Below, one piece after another: positions 41,649 through 49,252 of a stretch of DNA of 64,000 nt; the first letter of the stretch is position 1; each line of letters starts with the position of its first letter. A model generated the notes under the pieces. That model ran no database searches, had not been told where the DNA came from, and saw only the letters and a list, made by a program, of their open reading frames with translations. The DNA lies in the NCBI RefSeq assembly GCF_050943825.1, contig NZ_JBMNPX010000003.1, positions 62,001-126,000 of the forward strand, written 5' to 3'. A program made the translations under genes and the position numbers. The DNA comes from Pseudoflavonifractor sp050943825. GTDB taxonomy: Bacteria; Bacillota; Clostridia; Oscillospirales; Oscillospiraceae.

Positions 41649-42005
41649 TCAGAACAGGCGGAGAAACTGGCTCACCACCACCGCCGCCATGACCACCACC
41701 GCCAGGGACGCGGCGGCGTCCAGGGCCAGGTGGAGCCGGCGGGGACGGCGCTGACGGGGCTGTTCCACGGCGGGAACCTCCTCCGGAATCTCCTCCCCAG
41801 CGTCCTCCGGCAGGTCAAAGGGGGTCTCCTCCCCTGTCAGGGCACGGCGGCAGGCGTCAAAGTCCAGCACCTTCCCCTCCCGCTGGGGGGTACGGGGCTG
41901 GGTGCGGAGGAAGAGCATATCTCTGGGCGCGGGGGCGGCCTCCCCGCTGGCCATTTCGTATACCGTCAGACGGCATGCGTCCAGGTTGTAATAGATGGTC
42001 TCCAT
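41649..42005 (-). CDS. Small tail-anchored membrane protein, unknown
   Basis: 118 residues. A soluble N-terminal part (METIYYNLDACRLTVYEMAS...), a linker rich in Glu and Pro (about 65-90), a basic patch RQRRPRRLHLALD, then one C-terminal membrane segment AASLAVVVMAAVVVSQFLRLF. GGGAGGG precedes ATG 42005. No family recognised. It lies between glyS and the M23 peptidase gene, same strand. Confidence 0.7.
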   Translation of the reverse strand: METIYYNLDACRLTVYEMASGEAAPAPRDMLFLRTQPRTPQREGKVLDFDACRRALTGEETPFDLPEDAGEEIPEEVPAVEQPRQRRPRRLHLALDAAASLAVVVMAAVVVSQFLRLF

Positions 42006-42218
42006 GGCGGTCCCTCCCGGCTTTTGATGGATACAGCATAGCATACAATTCGTCCGATAAACCGGACTTTTTATCCTGCGCTTTCCAGGGGCTGTTCCTG
42101 TAATTATGGAACCTGTGTTCGAATATAGAATACAACAAATGTTCGAAAAAAGCAAGAGGTTTTTTCTGCTTTTTTCGACGTGGAAAAAGGGAAATTGTTC
42201 CGGTACAGGGACAAAAAA

Positions 42219-42247
42219 GTCCCCTGCACCATGGGGTGCAGGGGACT
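42219..42247 (-). terminator. Terminator after the M23 peptidase gene
   Basis: Minus strand AGTCCCCTGCACC / GGTGCAGGGGACT with a CATG-type loop, followed by TTTTTTG. Confidence 0.85.
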
Positions 42248-42261
42248 TTGCTGGTTCACAG

Positions 42262-43788
42262 TCAGGGCAGGTAGGACAGGGGGTTGACGGTGGTGCCGTT
42301 GATCTTCACCTGGAAGTGGCAGTGGTTGCCGGTGGACCGGCCGGTGGAACCCACCTTGGCGATGGTCTGACCCTGGTAGACCTTGTCTCCCACGCTGACC
42401 AGCAGGCTGGAGCAGTGAGCGTAGTAGGTCTGATAGCCGTTACCGTGGTCGATAATCACGTACTTGCCGTAGCTCCAGTTGCTGCCGGTGCCGGTGCCCG
42501 CCCAGATGACGGTGCCGCCGTCAGCGGCCTGGATGCCGGTGCCGTAGGGGGCGGCAATGTCGATACCGGAGTGGTAGCTGTAGCTGCCGAAGATATAGCG
42601 GTAGCCGAAGTAGGAGGTGATATTGCCGTACACGGGCCAGATAAAGTAGCCATTGGGCAGCCAGCTGGGCCGCTCCTTGGTGCCCACCGCGATGACCTTG
42701 GTGGTGGGCTCGGTGAGGGTGACGGTGTTGGTGACGGTGCGCTCGCGCTCGTTGCCGTTGACGTAGGTCACGTCGGCGGTAATCTCAGCCAGGCCCTCGC
42801 TGCCGGGGTCCAGCACCTTGGTCTCGCCCTGGTACATGGAGTCGTCCTGGACCTCCTCCACCGGGCTGGCAATGGCCTCCTGGTAGGTGACGGTCTCGGT
42901 GGTCTCAACGGACAGGAAGGGGATGACCTCACGGACGTTGAGAATCTGGCCGATATAGATCTTGTTCACGTCCACATCGGGGTTGAGCGCCTCCAGCTCG
43001 GACATGGACATGTCGTTGTCGTAGGCGATCTGCATGAAGGTGTCGCCGCTCTGGACCTCGTAGGTGGTCTGGCCGTTGGTGTTCTCGGTCAGGCGGGCCT
43101 GCATGACGGACAGGTCCTGCTCCACATCAGAGGGGGTGTACTGCCGGGTGATGGACACAGACTCCACAAAGTCGGCGGAGGTGGTGTTCTCATTGACATA
43201 GGGGGCCTTGATGGCGTCCAGCATAGCGGTGAGGGAAGCCTCGTCCTCGGCGGCGCCGATAAACTCGCCGTTGACCTTGAGCACGTAGCTCTTCATCACC
43301 TCGCCGATCTGGTCGAAGAGGTAGGTCTCGAAGTCGCCCACGTTGGACAGCTTGTCCTTTTCAGTGAGGGCAAACTCGTAGGAGACGGTGCTGTCCAGGG
43401 TATAGTCATAGCCCAGAATGTCGGAGGCCCGCTCCTCCACCCGGTCCATGGCGTCCTCAAACACCTCCGGCTCGGTGACCACGCCCAGAGTGACGCCGTC
43501 CACCGACACCACATAGCTGGGGGTGTACACGGTACCCACCACCAGGGCGGTGCCGATGACACCGGCGGCCAGCAGGAAGGCCAGGGGGCCCACCGCCTTG
43601 TGCCCCGCCACGGCGGCATCCGCCCGGTGGAGCACAGAGCCCACCTTGCGGCCTGCGGTAATCAGGGCATCCAGCAGGGGACGGCGACCCTGTTCACGGG
43701 CGCCCTCCCGGGCGCCACCCGCCGTCTCTTCGGCGGGGATGGCGTCGGGTGCTGTCTGCCGGCCGTGGGAGTGAAGAATTTCATCCAT
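42262..43788 (-). CDS. Cell-wall endopeptidase: LysM, G5 and M23 (LytM) domains
   Basis: 508 residues. A cytoplasmic Arg/Ala-rich N-terminus (about 1-75), one membrane anchor (AFLLAAGVIGTALVVGTVYTPSYVV, about 69-93), a helical segment, a LysM domain (YEVQSGDTFMQIAYDNDMSMSELEALNPDVDVNKIYIGQILNV, about 240-285), a G5 domain (about 295-370), and a C-terminal M23 zinc peptidase with HSGIDIAAPYGT and YAHCSSL...GNHCHFQVKING, giving the H...D and HxH ligands. It cleaves peptidoglycan crosslinks, probably during elongation or division. Start 43788 follows AAGGAGG. A WalR-like box lies in its promoter. Confidence 0.92.
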   Translation of the reverse strand: MDEILHSHGRQTAPDAIPAEETAGGAREGAREQGRRPLLDALITAGRKVGSVLHRADAAVAGHKAVGPLAFLLAAGVIGTALVVGTVYTPSYVVSVDGVTLGVVTEPEVFEDAMDRVEERASDILGYDYTLDSTVSYEFALTEKDKLSNVGDFETYLFDQIGEVMKSYVLKVNGEFIGAAEDEASLTAMLDAIKAPYVNENTTSADFVESVSITRQYTPSDVEQDLSVMQARLTENTNGQTTYEVQSGDTFMQIAYDNDMSMSELEALNPDVDVNKIYIGQILNVREVIPFLSVETTETVTYQEAIASPVEEVQDDSMYQGETKVLDPGSEGLAEITADVTYVNGNERERTVTNTVTLTEPTTKVIAVGTKERPSWLPNGYFIWPVYGNITSYFGYRYIFGSYSYHSGIDIAAPYGTGIQAADGGTVIWAGTGTGSNWSYGKYVIIDHGNGYQTYYAHCSSLLVSVGDKVYQGQTIAKVGSTGRSTGNHCHFQVKINGTTVNPLSYLP

Positions 43789-43822
43789 CGGAGCCAGACC
43801 TCCTTGAAAATAGCAAAAAGTC

Positions 43823-43851
43823 AAAATAAGAATCCGCCTGCAAAACAGCAA
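43823..43851 (-). promoter_or_regulatory. Second candidate promoter of the M23 peptidase gene
   Basis: Minus strand TTGCTG (43851-43846), 17 bp, TATTTT (43828-43823), closer to the gene than the main promoter. With this start the WalR-like box would lie about 31 bp upstream of the -35, an activator-like position. Confidence 0.4.
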
Positions 43852-43881
43852 AAGCCGGAAATTACAGAACGGAGTGAAATG

Positions 43882-43898
43882 ATTACAAACTGGTTACA
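43882..43898 (-). promoter_or_regulatory. WalR-type binding site upstream of the M23 peptidase gene
   Basis: Minus strand TGTAAC-CAGTT-TGTAAT, a full match to the WalR (YycF) consensus TGTWAH-N5-TGTWAH with 11-bp phasing. WalRK controls wall hydrolases in Firmicutes, so site and gene agree. Whether it activates or represses depends on which promoter is used. Confidence 0.65.
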
Positions 43899-43904
43899 AA
43901 CGGT

Positions 43905-43933
43905 ATCATACACGCTTTTTGCCTCCGCGTCAA
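43905..43933 (-). promoter_or_regulatory. Main candidate promoter of the M23 peptidase gene
   Basis: Minus strand TTGACG (43933-43928), 17 bp, TATGAT (43910-43905). The WalR-like box would begin at about +1, suggesting repression or a roadblock if this start is used. The 429-bp gap between this gene and the phosphoesterase holds only regulatory DNA and short repeats. Confidence 0.6.
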
Positions 43934-44000
43934 TACTTTTTTGCCCGCAAAGTGCCTGGAAAGGGGAGATTTTCCGCCTGACAGGGCTGAGATAGAGAGC

Positions 44001-44100
44001 AAAACCTTAAAAAACGAGGGAAAACCTTAAGAAAACCGTGTTGATTCCTTCGGGCCGGAAGGAATGGGCGGCCGGGCGTCAGGGTTCGGCGTCAGGGTTC
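44001..44100 (+). repeat. Short direct repeats upstream of the phosphoesterase gene
   Basis: AAAACCTTAA occurs at 44001-44010 and 44021-44030, a 20-bp period (two helical turns). ATTCCTTC / GAAGGAAT is a hairpin at 44044-44065. A 13-bp unit GGCGTCAGGGTTC is exactly duplicated in tandem at 44075-44087 and 44088-44100. Confidence 0.6.
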
Positions 44101-44112
44101 GGGCGACTTTTC

Positions 44113-44142
44113 TTGCGTGGGGGCAGCCGGGCGTGGTATACT
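44113..44142 (+). promoter_or_regulatory. Promoter of the phosphoesterase gene
   Basis: TTGCGT (44113-44118), 18 bp, TATACT (44137-44142). Confidence 0.65.
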
Positions 44143-44217
44143 GTATCGTTAAGGCGGCACGGCCGCAGACCTGAAATCCAAGCGCAAAGCGCGATTTTTA
44201 CACTCTGGAGGCATCCC

Positions 44218-45081
44218 ATGGCAAAACGGAATTCCCGTCCCAGGCGCAGAGGACTGCGAATTTTTCTGGTTCTGGTCCTGGTGTTCCTGGCGGGGGGACT
44301 GTTCTTTTACGACCAACAGAACCGGATTCAGACCGAGACCATCACCGTCACCTCCGGCCGCCTGCCGGCGGGGTTTGACGGCTACCGCATCGTACAGATT
44401 TCCGACCTCCACGGCAAGGAGTTCGGGGAGGACAATGAAATCCTGCTGGAAAAGACGGCGGAGCTGGACCCCGACCTCATCGCCATCACCGGCGACGTGA
44501 TTGACGACGCAGACCAGATGGGGATTCTGGAGCCGCTGGCCAGGGGGCTCACCGCCATCGCCCCCACCTTCTATGTCACCGGCAACCACGAGTGGGCCAT
44601 CCGGGAGGCGGGCACGGTGAAGAGCCTGCTGGAGGAGTACGGCGTGACGGTGCTGTCCAACGAGTACCTGACCCTGGAGCGGGGCGGGGACTCCATTGTG
44701 CTGGCGGGCATCGACGACCCCAACGGCCCCTATGACCAGAAGACGCCCCAGGAGCTGTCTGACGAGATTCACGAAGCTCTGGGGGACCCCTATGTGGTGC
44801 TGCTGGCCCACCGGAACGAGTACTATCAGGTGTACGACCAGTGCGGCTTTGACCTGACCCTCTGCGGCCATGTCCACGGGGGCCTCATCCGGCTGCCCTT
44901 TACCGACGGGCTCATTGACAACACCCGCAGCCGCCTCTTCCCCACCCACACCGCCGGGCTCTATCCCCTGGACGGCGGCGGCACCCTGATGGTGTCCCGG
45001 GGCCTGGGCAACGGCGGCATCTCCTTCCGGCTGTTCAACCGGCCCCATCTGCCGGTTATCGTGCTGAAATCGGGGGCATAA
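44218..45081 (+). CDS. Membrane-anchored metallophosphoesterase (YkuE/YaeI-like)
   Basis: 287 residues. A basic N-terminus (KRNSRPRRRGLR) and one membrane segment (IFLVLVLVFLAGGLFFYD, about 14-31) place the catalytic domain outside. Metal motifs: QISDLHGKEFG (D, H), AITGDVIDDADQ (GD), VTGNHEWA (GNHE), LLAHRNE and LCGHVHGGLIRLP (GHVHGG). In relatives such enzymes hydrolyse UDP-diacylglucosamine-like lipids or wall-related substrates; the substrate here is unknown. ATG 44218 has TGGAGG upstream. Confidence 0.88.
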   Translation: MAKRNSRPRRRGLRIFLVLVLVFLAGGLFFYDQQNRIQTETITVTSGRLPAGFDGYRIVQISDLHGKEFGEDNEILLEKTAELDPDLIAITGDVIDDADQMGILEPLARGLTAIAPTFYVTGNHEWAIREAGTVKSLLEEYGVTVLSNEYLTLERGGDSIVLAGIDDPNGPYDQKTPQELSDEIHEALGDPYVVLLAHRNEYYQVYDQCGFDLTLCGHVHGGLIRLPFTDGLIDNTRSRLFPTHTAGLYPLDGGGTLMVSRGLGNGGISFRLFNRPHLPVIVLKSGA

Positions 45082-45113
45082 AGACCTATTAACAGAGAAA
45101 AGAGAGCATAACC

Positions 45114-46979
45114 ATGGAATATTTCGGCGGAACCTTTGATATCGCGGTCATCGGCGCAGGCCATGCGGGCATCGAGGCGGCGCTGGCCGCCGCCCGGCTG
45201 GGCCTGCGGACGGTGTGCTTCACCGTAAACCTGGACGCGGTGGGCAATATGCCCTGCAACCCGGCCATCGGCGGCACGGGCAAGGGCCACCTGGTGCGGG
45301 AAATCGACGCCCTGGGGGGCGAGATGGGCCGTGCCGCCGACGCCGCCTGCATCCAGTACCGCATCCTTAATAAGGGAAAGGGCCCTGCGGTGTGGTCCCT
45401 GCGGGCCCAGGCCGACCGGCGGGAATACCAGAAGGTGATGAAGCACACCCTGGAGATGCAGGAGAACCTGTGGGTCAAGCAGGCCGAGGTGGTGGAAATC
45501 CGCACGGAAAACGGCGCTGTGTCCGCTGTGGTCACCGCCACCGGGGCGGTGTACGCCGTGAAGGCGGCGGTGGTGTGTACCGGCACCTTCCTGGGGGGCC
45601 GCACCATTGTGGGCGATGTGGTGCGGGATTCGGGGCCCGACGGCCTCTCCGCCGCCCTGCCCCTCACCGACTGCCTCAAGACCCTGGGCCTTTCCATCCG
45701 CCGCTTTAAGACGGGCACGCCCCCCCGTGTCCACCGGCGGAGTGTGGACTTCTCCAAAATGGAGCTTCAGCCCGGCGACCCGGATGCCCAGCCCTTCTCC
45801 TTTGAGACGGCCGCCGCCCCGGACAACAAGGCCGTGTGCCACCTGACCTACACCAACGCCGCTACCCACGCGGTCATCCGGGCCAACCTGGACCGCTCCC
45901 CCCTCTACGACGGCACCATTGAGGGCGTGGGCCCCCGTTATTGTCCCTCCATTGAGACCAAAATCGTCCGCTTCCCCGAGAAGGAGCGGCACCAGCTCTT
46001 CATCGAGCCCATGGGCCTGGACACCGAGGAGCTGTACATCCAGGGTTTGTCCTCCTCCCTGCCCGAGGAGGTGCAGGTGGAGATGCTCCATACCATCCCC
46101 GGCCTGGAGCAGGCCGAGATGACCCGGGCGGCCTACGCCATCGAGTACGACTGCGTGGACCCCACCGAGCTGCTGCCCACCCTGGAGTGCAAAAAAGTTC
46201 CCGGCCTGTACGGCGCGGGCCAGTTCAACGGCTCCTCCGGCTATGAGGAGGCCGCCGCCCAGGGCCTGGTGGCGGGCATCAACGCCGCTTTGAAGCTGTT
46301 GGGCCGTCCGCCCATGGTGCTCAGCCGGGACCAGGGGTATATCGGCGTGCTCATCGACGACCTGGTGACCAAGGGTACCGAGGAGCCCTACCGGATGATG
46401 ACCTCCCGCACCGAGTACCGGCTGCTCTGTCGCCAGGACAACGCCGACCGCCGTCTCACCGGCGTGGGCCATGAGGTGGGGCTGGTGAGCGAGGAGCGGT
46501 ACCGGGCTATGCTGGACAAGTACGCCGCTGTGGACCGGGAGTGTGCCCGGCTGGAGCGCACCGGCGTGTCCCCCTCCCCCGCTCTGGACGCCCTGCTGGC
46601 GGAAAAGGGGGAGCCTCCCGCCCCCAACGGGGCCAGGCTGGCCGACCTGCTCCGCCGCCCCCGGATGACCTATGGGGACCTCACTCCCCTGGACCCTGCC
46701 CGGCCCGACCTGCCCGCCGCCGTCACCGAAGCGGTGGAGATTGACCTGAAATACCGAGGCTACATCGAGCGGCAGCAGCGGCAGGTGGAGGAGATGCGCC
46801 GGCTGGAGAGCCGCCCCCTGCCCCCGGATTTGGACTACCAGTCCCTCCAGGGCCTGCGGCTGGAGGCCCGGCAGAAGCTCTCGGACATCCGTCCCCTGAA
46901 CCTGGGCCAGGCCAGCCGTATCTCCGGCGTCAGCCCCGCTGACATCGCCGCGCTGATGATTGCTCTGGAGCGGGGCTGA
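45114..46979 (+). CDS. mnmG: tRNA U34 carboxymethylaminomethyl synthase subunit MnmG (GidA)
   Basis: 621 residues. With MnmE it adds the (carboxymethyl)aminomethyl group at C5 of wobble uridine 34 using FAD. FAD motif VIGAGHAGIEAALAAARLG (about 9-27), GidA signatures GNMPCNPAIGGTGKGHLVREIDALGGEMG (about 44-72), and LYGAGQFNGSSGYEEAAAQG (about 364-383). It ends with the canonical GVSPADIAALMIALERG. mnmE and rsmG, usual neighbours, are absent. Downstream, the same last 17 codons appear again with different codons (47118-47171). Confidence 0.96.
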   Translation: MEYFGGTFDIAVIGAGHAGIEAALAAARLGLRTVCFTVNLDAVGNMPCNPAIGGTGKGHLVREIDALGGEMGRAADAACIQYRILNKGKGPAVWSLRAQADRREYQKVMKHTLEMQENLWVKQAEVVEIRTENGAVSAVVTATGAVYAVKAAVVCTGTFLGGRTIVGDVVRDSGPDGLSAALPLTDCLKTLGLSIRRFKTGTPPRVHRRSVDFSKMELQPGDPDAQPFSFETAAAPDNKAVCHLTYTNAATHAVIRANLDRSPLYDGTIEGVGPRYCPSIETKIVRFPEKERHQLFIEPMGLDTEELYIQGLSSSLPEEVQVEMLHTIPGLEQAEMTRAAYAIEYDCVDPTELLPTLECKKVPGLYGAGQFNGSSGYEEAAAQGLVAGINAALKLLGRPPMVLSRDQGYIGVLIDDLVTKGTEEPYRMMTSRTEYRLLCRQDNADRRLTGVGHEVGLVSEERYRAMLDKYAAVDRECARLERTGVSPSPALDALLAEKGEPPAPNGARLADLLRRPRMTYGDLTPLDPARPDLPAAVTEAVEIDLKYRGYIERQQRQVEEMRRLESRPLPPDLDYQSLQGLRLEARQKLSDIRPLNLGQASRISGVSPADIAALMIALERG

Positions 46980-46987
46980 CGCGGGGG

Positions 46988-47118
46988 CCCCACAAAGTGG
47001 GGCGGCGCGTTGCGCCGTACAAGCGTTTTGCCCAAAGGGCAAAACCTTGGCGCAGGGGCGATTCACTCGCCCCGAGTAAATGAATTCAGGGGGTCCCCGG
47101 GAAACCTGTTTCCCGGGG
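46988..47118. repeat. Five-hairpin array after mnmG
   Basis: Five perfect hairpins: CCCCAC-AAA-GTGGGG (46988-47002), GGCGC-GTT-GCGCC (47004-47016), GTTTTGCCC-AAA-GGGCAAAAC (47025-47045), GGGGCG-ATTCACT-CGCCCC (47055-47073) and CCCCGGGAAA-CCTG-TTTCCCGGGG (47095-47118). The array starts 9 bp after the mnmG stop and touches the second copy of the mnmG tail. It is not a simple terminator because there is no T run. Confidence 0.75.
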
Positions 47119-47171
47119 GTGTCAGCCCGGCGGATATTGCGGCTTTAATGATTGCCCTGGAACGTGGCTGA
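47118..47171 (+). pseudogene. Second copy of the last 17 codons of mnmG
   Basis: GGT GTC AGC CCG GCG GAT ATT to the stop TGA 47169-47171 encodes GVSPADIAALMIALERG, the same as the true C-terminus at 46926-46976, but 12 of the 17 codons use different synonymous triplets. There is no start codon or upstream homology, so it is a remnant. It is best explained as the old 3' end of mnmG left behind by an insertion or replacement. Confidence 0.8.
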
Positions 47172-47221
47172 GGAAAAACACTGCTGTCCTCCTTAAAAAA
47201 TCGTCACGATTTCTTCACAGA

Positions 47222-47253
47222 TTATCCACATTTTCAGGGTAAACTGTGGAAAA
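47222..47253. promoter_or_regulatory. Perfect and near-perfect DnaA boxes upstream of the 47269 gene
   Basis: TTATCCACA (47222-47230) is the perfect consensus. TGTGGAAAA (47245-47253), read on the other strand TTTTCCACA, lies 14 bp away in inverted orientation. They overlap the expected promoter of the 47269 gene. The perfect box is stronger than any box I saw in the dnaA-dnaN region. Confidence 0.5.
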
Positions 47254-47268
47254 AGGAGGCGAACTGCC

Positions 47269-47760
47269 GTGATGAATGAGGATAGCATGGAAAAGGAGGT
47301 CCGCCGGGGTGTGCGGTTCAACAAAATCGCCCTGGCGGTGTTGGCTGTGCTGGCGGTCGTGGGCGTGTGGGCCCTGCTGAGCTGGTTCAGCCGTCCCCTG
47401 GACGACAGTATCACCCCCGACGGCCTGGCTGAAAACCTGACCGACGGCGCGCTGGGCAAGACCGGCGGCGTATATTATGTGCTAGATGATGGCAGCGCTC
47501 TGGTGGACGCCCTGGAGCTGTCCGGCTGGACCGTCACCCAGACCGAGGCGGAAGGTGAGCCTCTGGTGGTGTTCCGCCTGTGGGAGGACTGCGAGCTGGC
47601 CCTGTACGAGGGCGGCCTGGCCTACGCCTGGAACGGCTACGCCTCGTCGGACACCACGGGGGCCGTGTGGTATACCATCCCCGAGGACACCGCTCAGACG
47701 GTGGCCTCCCTGCTCAGGACCGACGGACAGATAGAGACAAGCCCCAGTATCCGGTTCTGA
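47269..47760 (+). CDS. Single-pass membrane protein, unknown
   Basis: 163 residues: a short cytoplasmic N-terminus (basic at 9-15), a membrane segment LAVLAVLAVVGVWALLSWF (about 22-40), then an acidic extracytoplasmic domain (LVVFRLWEDCELALYEGGLAYAWNGYAS). No family recognised. The start could be GTG 47269 or ATG 47272; AAAGGAGG fits both. It sits 30 bp before mnmA, and two DnaA-box-like sites lie in its promoter. Confidence 0.7.
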   Translation: MMNEDSMEKEVRRGVRFNKIALAVLAVLAVVGVWALLSWFSRPLDDSITPDGLAENLTDGALGKTGGVYYVLDDGSALVDALELSGWTVTQTEAEGEPLVVFRLWEDCELALYEGGLAYAWNGYASSDTTGAVWYTIPEDTAQTVASLLRTDGQIETSPSIRF

Positions 47761-47790
47761 TTTTATTTTTATAAATAAAGGAGCAAGCAC

Positions 47791-48831
47791 GTGACAACAA
47801 AGCCAAAGGTAGTGCTGGGCCTGTCGGGCGGCGTGGATTCCGCCGTGGCGGCACAGCTGCTGAGCCGGGACTACGAGGTCCACGGCCTGTATCTGGACAT
47901 TGGCCTGGGGGGCACGGGGCAGGCGGATGCCGCCGCCGTGGCAGACCGGCTGGGTATTCCCTTCCACACCGCGGACATCCGGGACGCGCTGGAGAAGCAG
48001 GTGTGCGGCCCCTTTGCCGCCGACTATCTGGCGGGACGCACCCCCCTGCCCTGCGCCCGGTGCAATCCCACGGTGAAATTTCCCGCCCTGCTGGCCCTGG
48101 CGGAGGAGATTGGCGCGGAGAAGGTGGCCACCGGCCACTATGCCCGCACCGCCCTTGCCCCCGATGGCAGGGTGCTGCTGCGCAAGGGCCTGACCGCCAA
48201 CGACCAGTCCTATATGCTGGCCCGTCTGCCCCAAAACATATTACAAAAGGTAATTTTCCCCCTTGGCGATTACGAAAAGCCAACTGTTCGGGCCATGGCG
48301 GGCCAGGCAGAGCTGCCGGTGGCGGATAAGCCGGACTCCATGGAGATCTGCTTCATCCCCGACGGGGACTACGCCGCCTGGCTGGAGCACCGGGGCACGG
48401 TGCCCCCTGCCGGTGACTTTGTGGACAGGGACGGCAAGGTACTGGGCCGCCACGGAGGCATCCACCGGTATACCCTGGGCCAGGGCCGTGGGCTGGGGGT
48501 GTCCGGCCCCCACAAGTACTATGTGACGGAGATTGACCCGGCCCATGACCGGGTGGTGCTGTCTGACGGCAGCGACCTGATGGCCGGGCGGGTGTACTGC
48601 GCCGACATGAACTGGCTCGCTGTGGACGGTCTGCCGGAGCCTCTGGAGGTGACGGTACGGCTGCGCCACTCCAAAACGGAGCTGCCCGCCCTGGCCGTGG
48701 CCGACGGTGCTGGCGTGGTGCTGGAGATGCAGTCCCCTGCCCGTGCCCCTACGCCGGGACAGCTGGCCGTGCTCTATCAGGGGGATATTGTGGCGGCCAG
48801 CGGCTGGATCACCGGCGCGGAGCGGGTGTAA
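47791..48831 (+). CDS. mnmA: tRNA-specific 2-thiouridylase MnmA
   Basis: 346 residues. It thiolates C2 of wobble uridine 34 of Lys, Glu and Gln tRNAs. PP-loop LGLSGGVDSAVAA (about 9-21), catalytic Cys91 in ARCNPTVKF and the second Cys (about 187) in SMEICFIPDGDY are both present. GTG 47791 follows AAAGGAG. It works on the same nucleotide as MnmG, so the neighbourhood is functionally coherent. A strong terminator follows. Confidence 0.95.
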   Translation: MTTKPKVVLGLSGGVDSAVAAQLLSRDYEVHGLYLDIGLGGTGQADAAAVADRLGIPFHTADIRDALEKQVCGPFAADYLAGRTPLPCARCNPTVKFPALLALAEEIGAEKVATGHYARTALAPDGRVLLRKGLTANDQSYMLARLPQNILQKVIFPLGDYEKPTVRAMAGQAELPVADKPDSMEICFIPDGDYAAWLEHRGTVPPAGDFVDRDGKVLGRHGGIHRYTLGQGRGLGVSGPHKYYVTEIDPAHDRVVLSDGSDLMAGRVYCADMNWLAVDGLPEPLEVTVRLRHSKTELPALAVADGAGVVLEMQSPARAPTPGQLAVLYQGDIVAASGWITGAERV

Positions 48832-48862
48832 AAGCCTGACAACATCTGAATTTGACACGATT

Positions 48863-48898
48863 TTCGCCCGCCGGGGGTTCCCGGCGGGCGAAATATTT
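48863..48898 (+). terminator. Intrinsic terminator after mnmA
   Basis: TTCGCCCGCCGGG / CCCGGCGGGCGAA, 13-bp perfect stem with loop GGTT, followed by ATATTTTTTT. Confidence 0.88.
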
Positions 48899-48917
48899 TT
48901 TTGAAGAAAAAATGAGA

Positions 48918-48950
48918 TGTGACCAAAATGTAACCAACGTGTGATATGGT
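48918..48950 (+). promoter_or_regulatory. Promoter of the first surface-protein gene with WalR-like direct repeat
   Basis: TGTGACC (48918-48924) and TGTAACC (48929-48935) are direct repeats 11 bp apart, then 9 bp, then TATGGT (48945-48950) as -10. No good -35 exists, as in activator-dependent promoters. The same arrangement with identical spacing is at 53337-53369. The repeat differs from the WalR consensus in one base (TGTGAC). Confidence 0.6.
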
Positions 48951-48958
48951 AGAAAATG

Positions 48959-48980
48959 AAAACAGGGATGCCTGTTTTTT
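48959..48980 (+). other. Hairpin at the 5' end of the first surface-protein leader
   Basis: AAAACAGG-GATG-CCTGTTTTTT, just where the RNA should begin. The second leader has the same hairpin at 53378-53397. Too close to +1 to be a normal terminator; a 5'-end stabiliser is likely. After it the first leader has about 150 nt of sequence not found in the second. Confidence 0.5.
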
Positions 48981-49126
48981 CTTCGACGCAGTTGGACAAA
49001 ACATTTTATAAACAGAGAGCCGGCTAAATGGGCTGGGAGAAAGACGTAAAAAAGGGCTGGACTGAAATGAAACGGCACCTTGGAAGGGAGAGATGCAGGT
49101 ACCCGGCGGGGGTACAGTAAAGCGAG

Positions 49127-49216
49127 GAATACATGAAAACGGCAAACCGCCGGAAACGGCGGGACGCAAAGCCAGGGGCCTAAAGTGAGAACCAGGGCAG
49201 CCCAGCCGCCATTTAT
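49127..49216 (+). promoter_or_regulatory. Cyclic-di-GMP-I (GEMM) riboswitch, first surface-protein gene
   Basis: Core GGCAAACC (49141-49148), a P2 hairpin CGCCG-GAAA-CGGCG with a GAAA tetraloop, then GGGACGCAAAGCC (49160-49173) and GGCCTAAAG, with the closing GGCAGCCCAGCCGCC (49196-49210). These are the conserved GEMM-I elements. It ends about 40 nt before the start codon. No downstream intrinsic terminator is visible, so control may be at translation or RNA stability. Confidence 0.85.
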
Positions 49217-49252
49217 TCCGATTTCCATAAAGATTTGAAAGGAGAACGGAAC

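Noticed and set aside
46988..47118. Hairpin array considered as a CRISPR or as a plain terminator
   Set aside because: Stems differ from each other, there are no equal repeats or spacers, and no T tract follows any of them.
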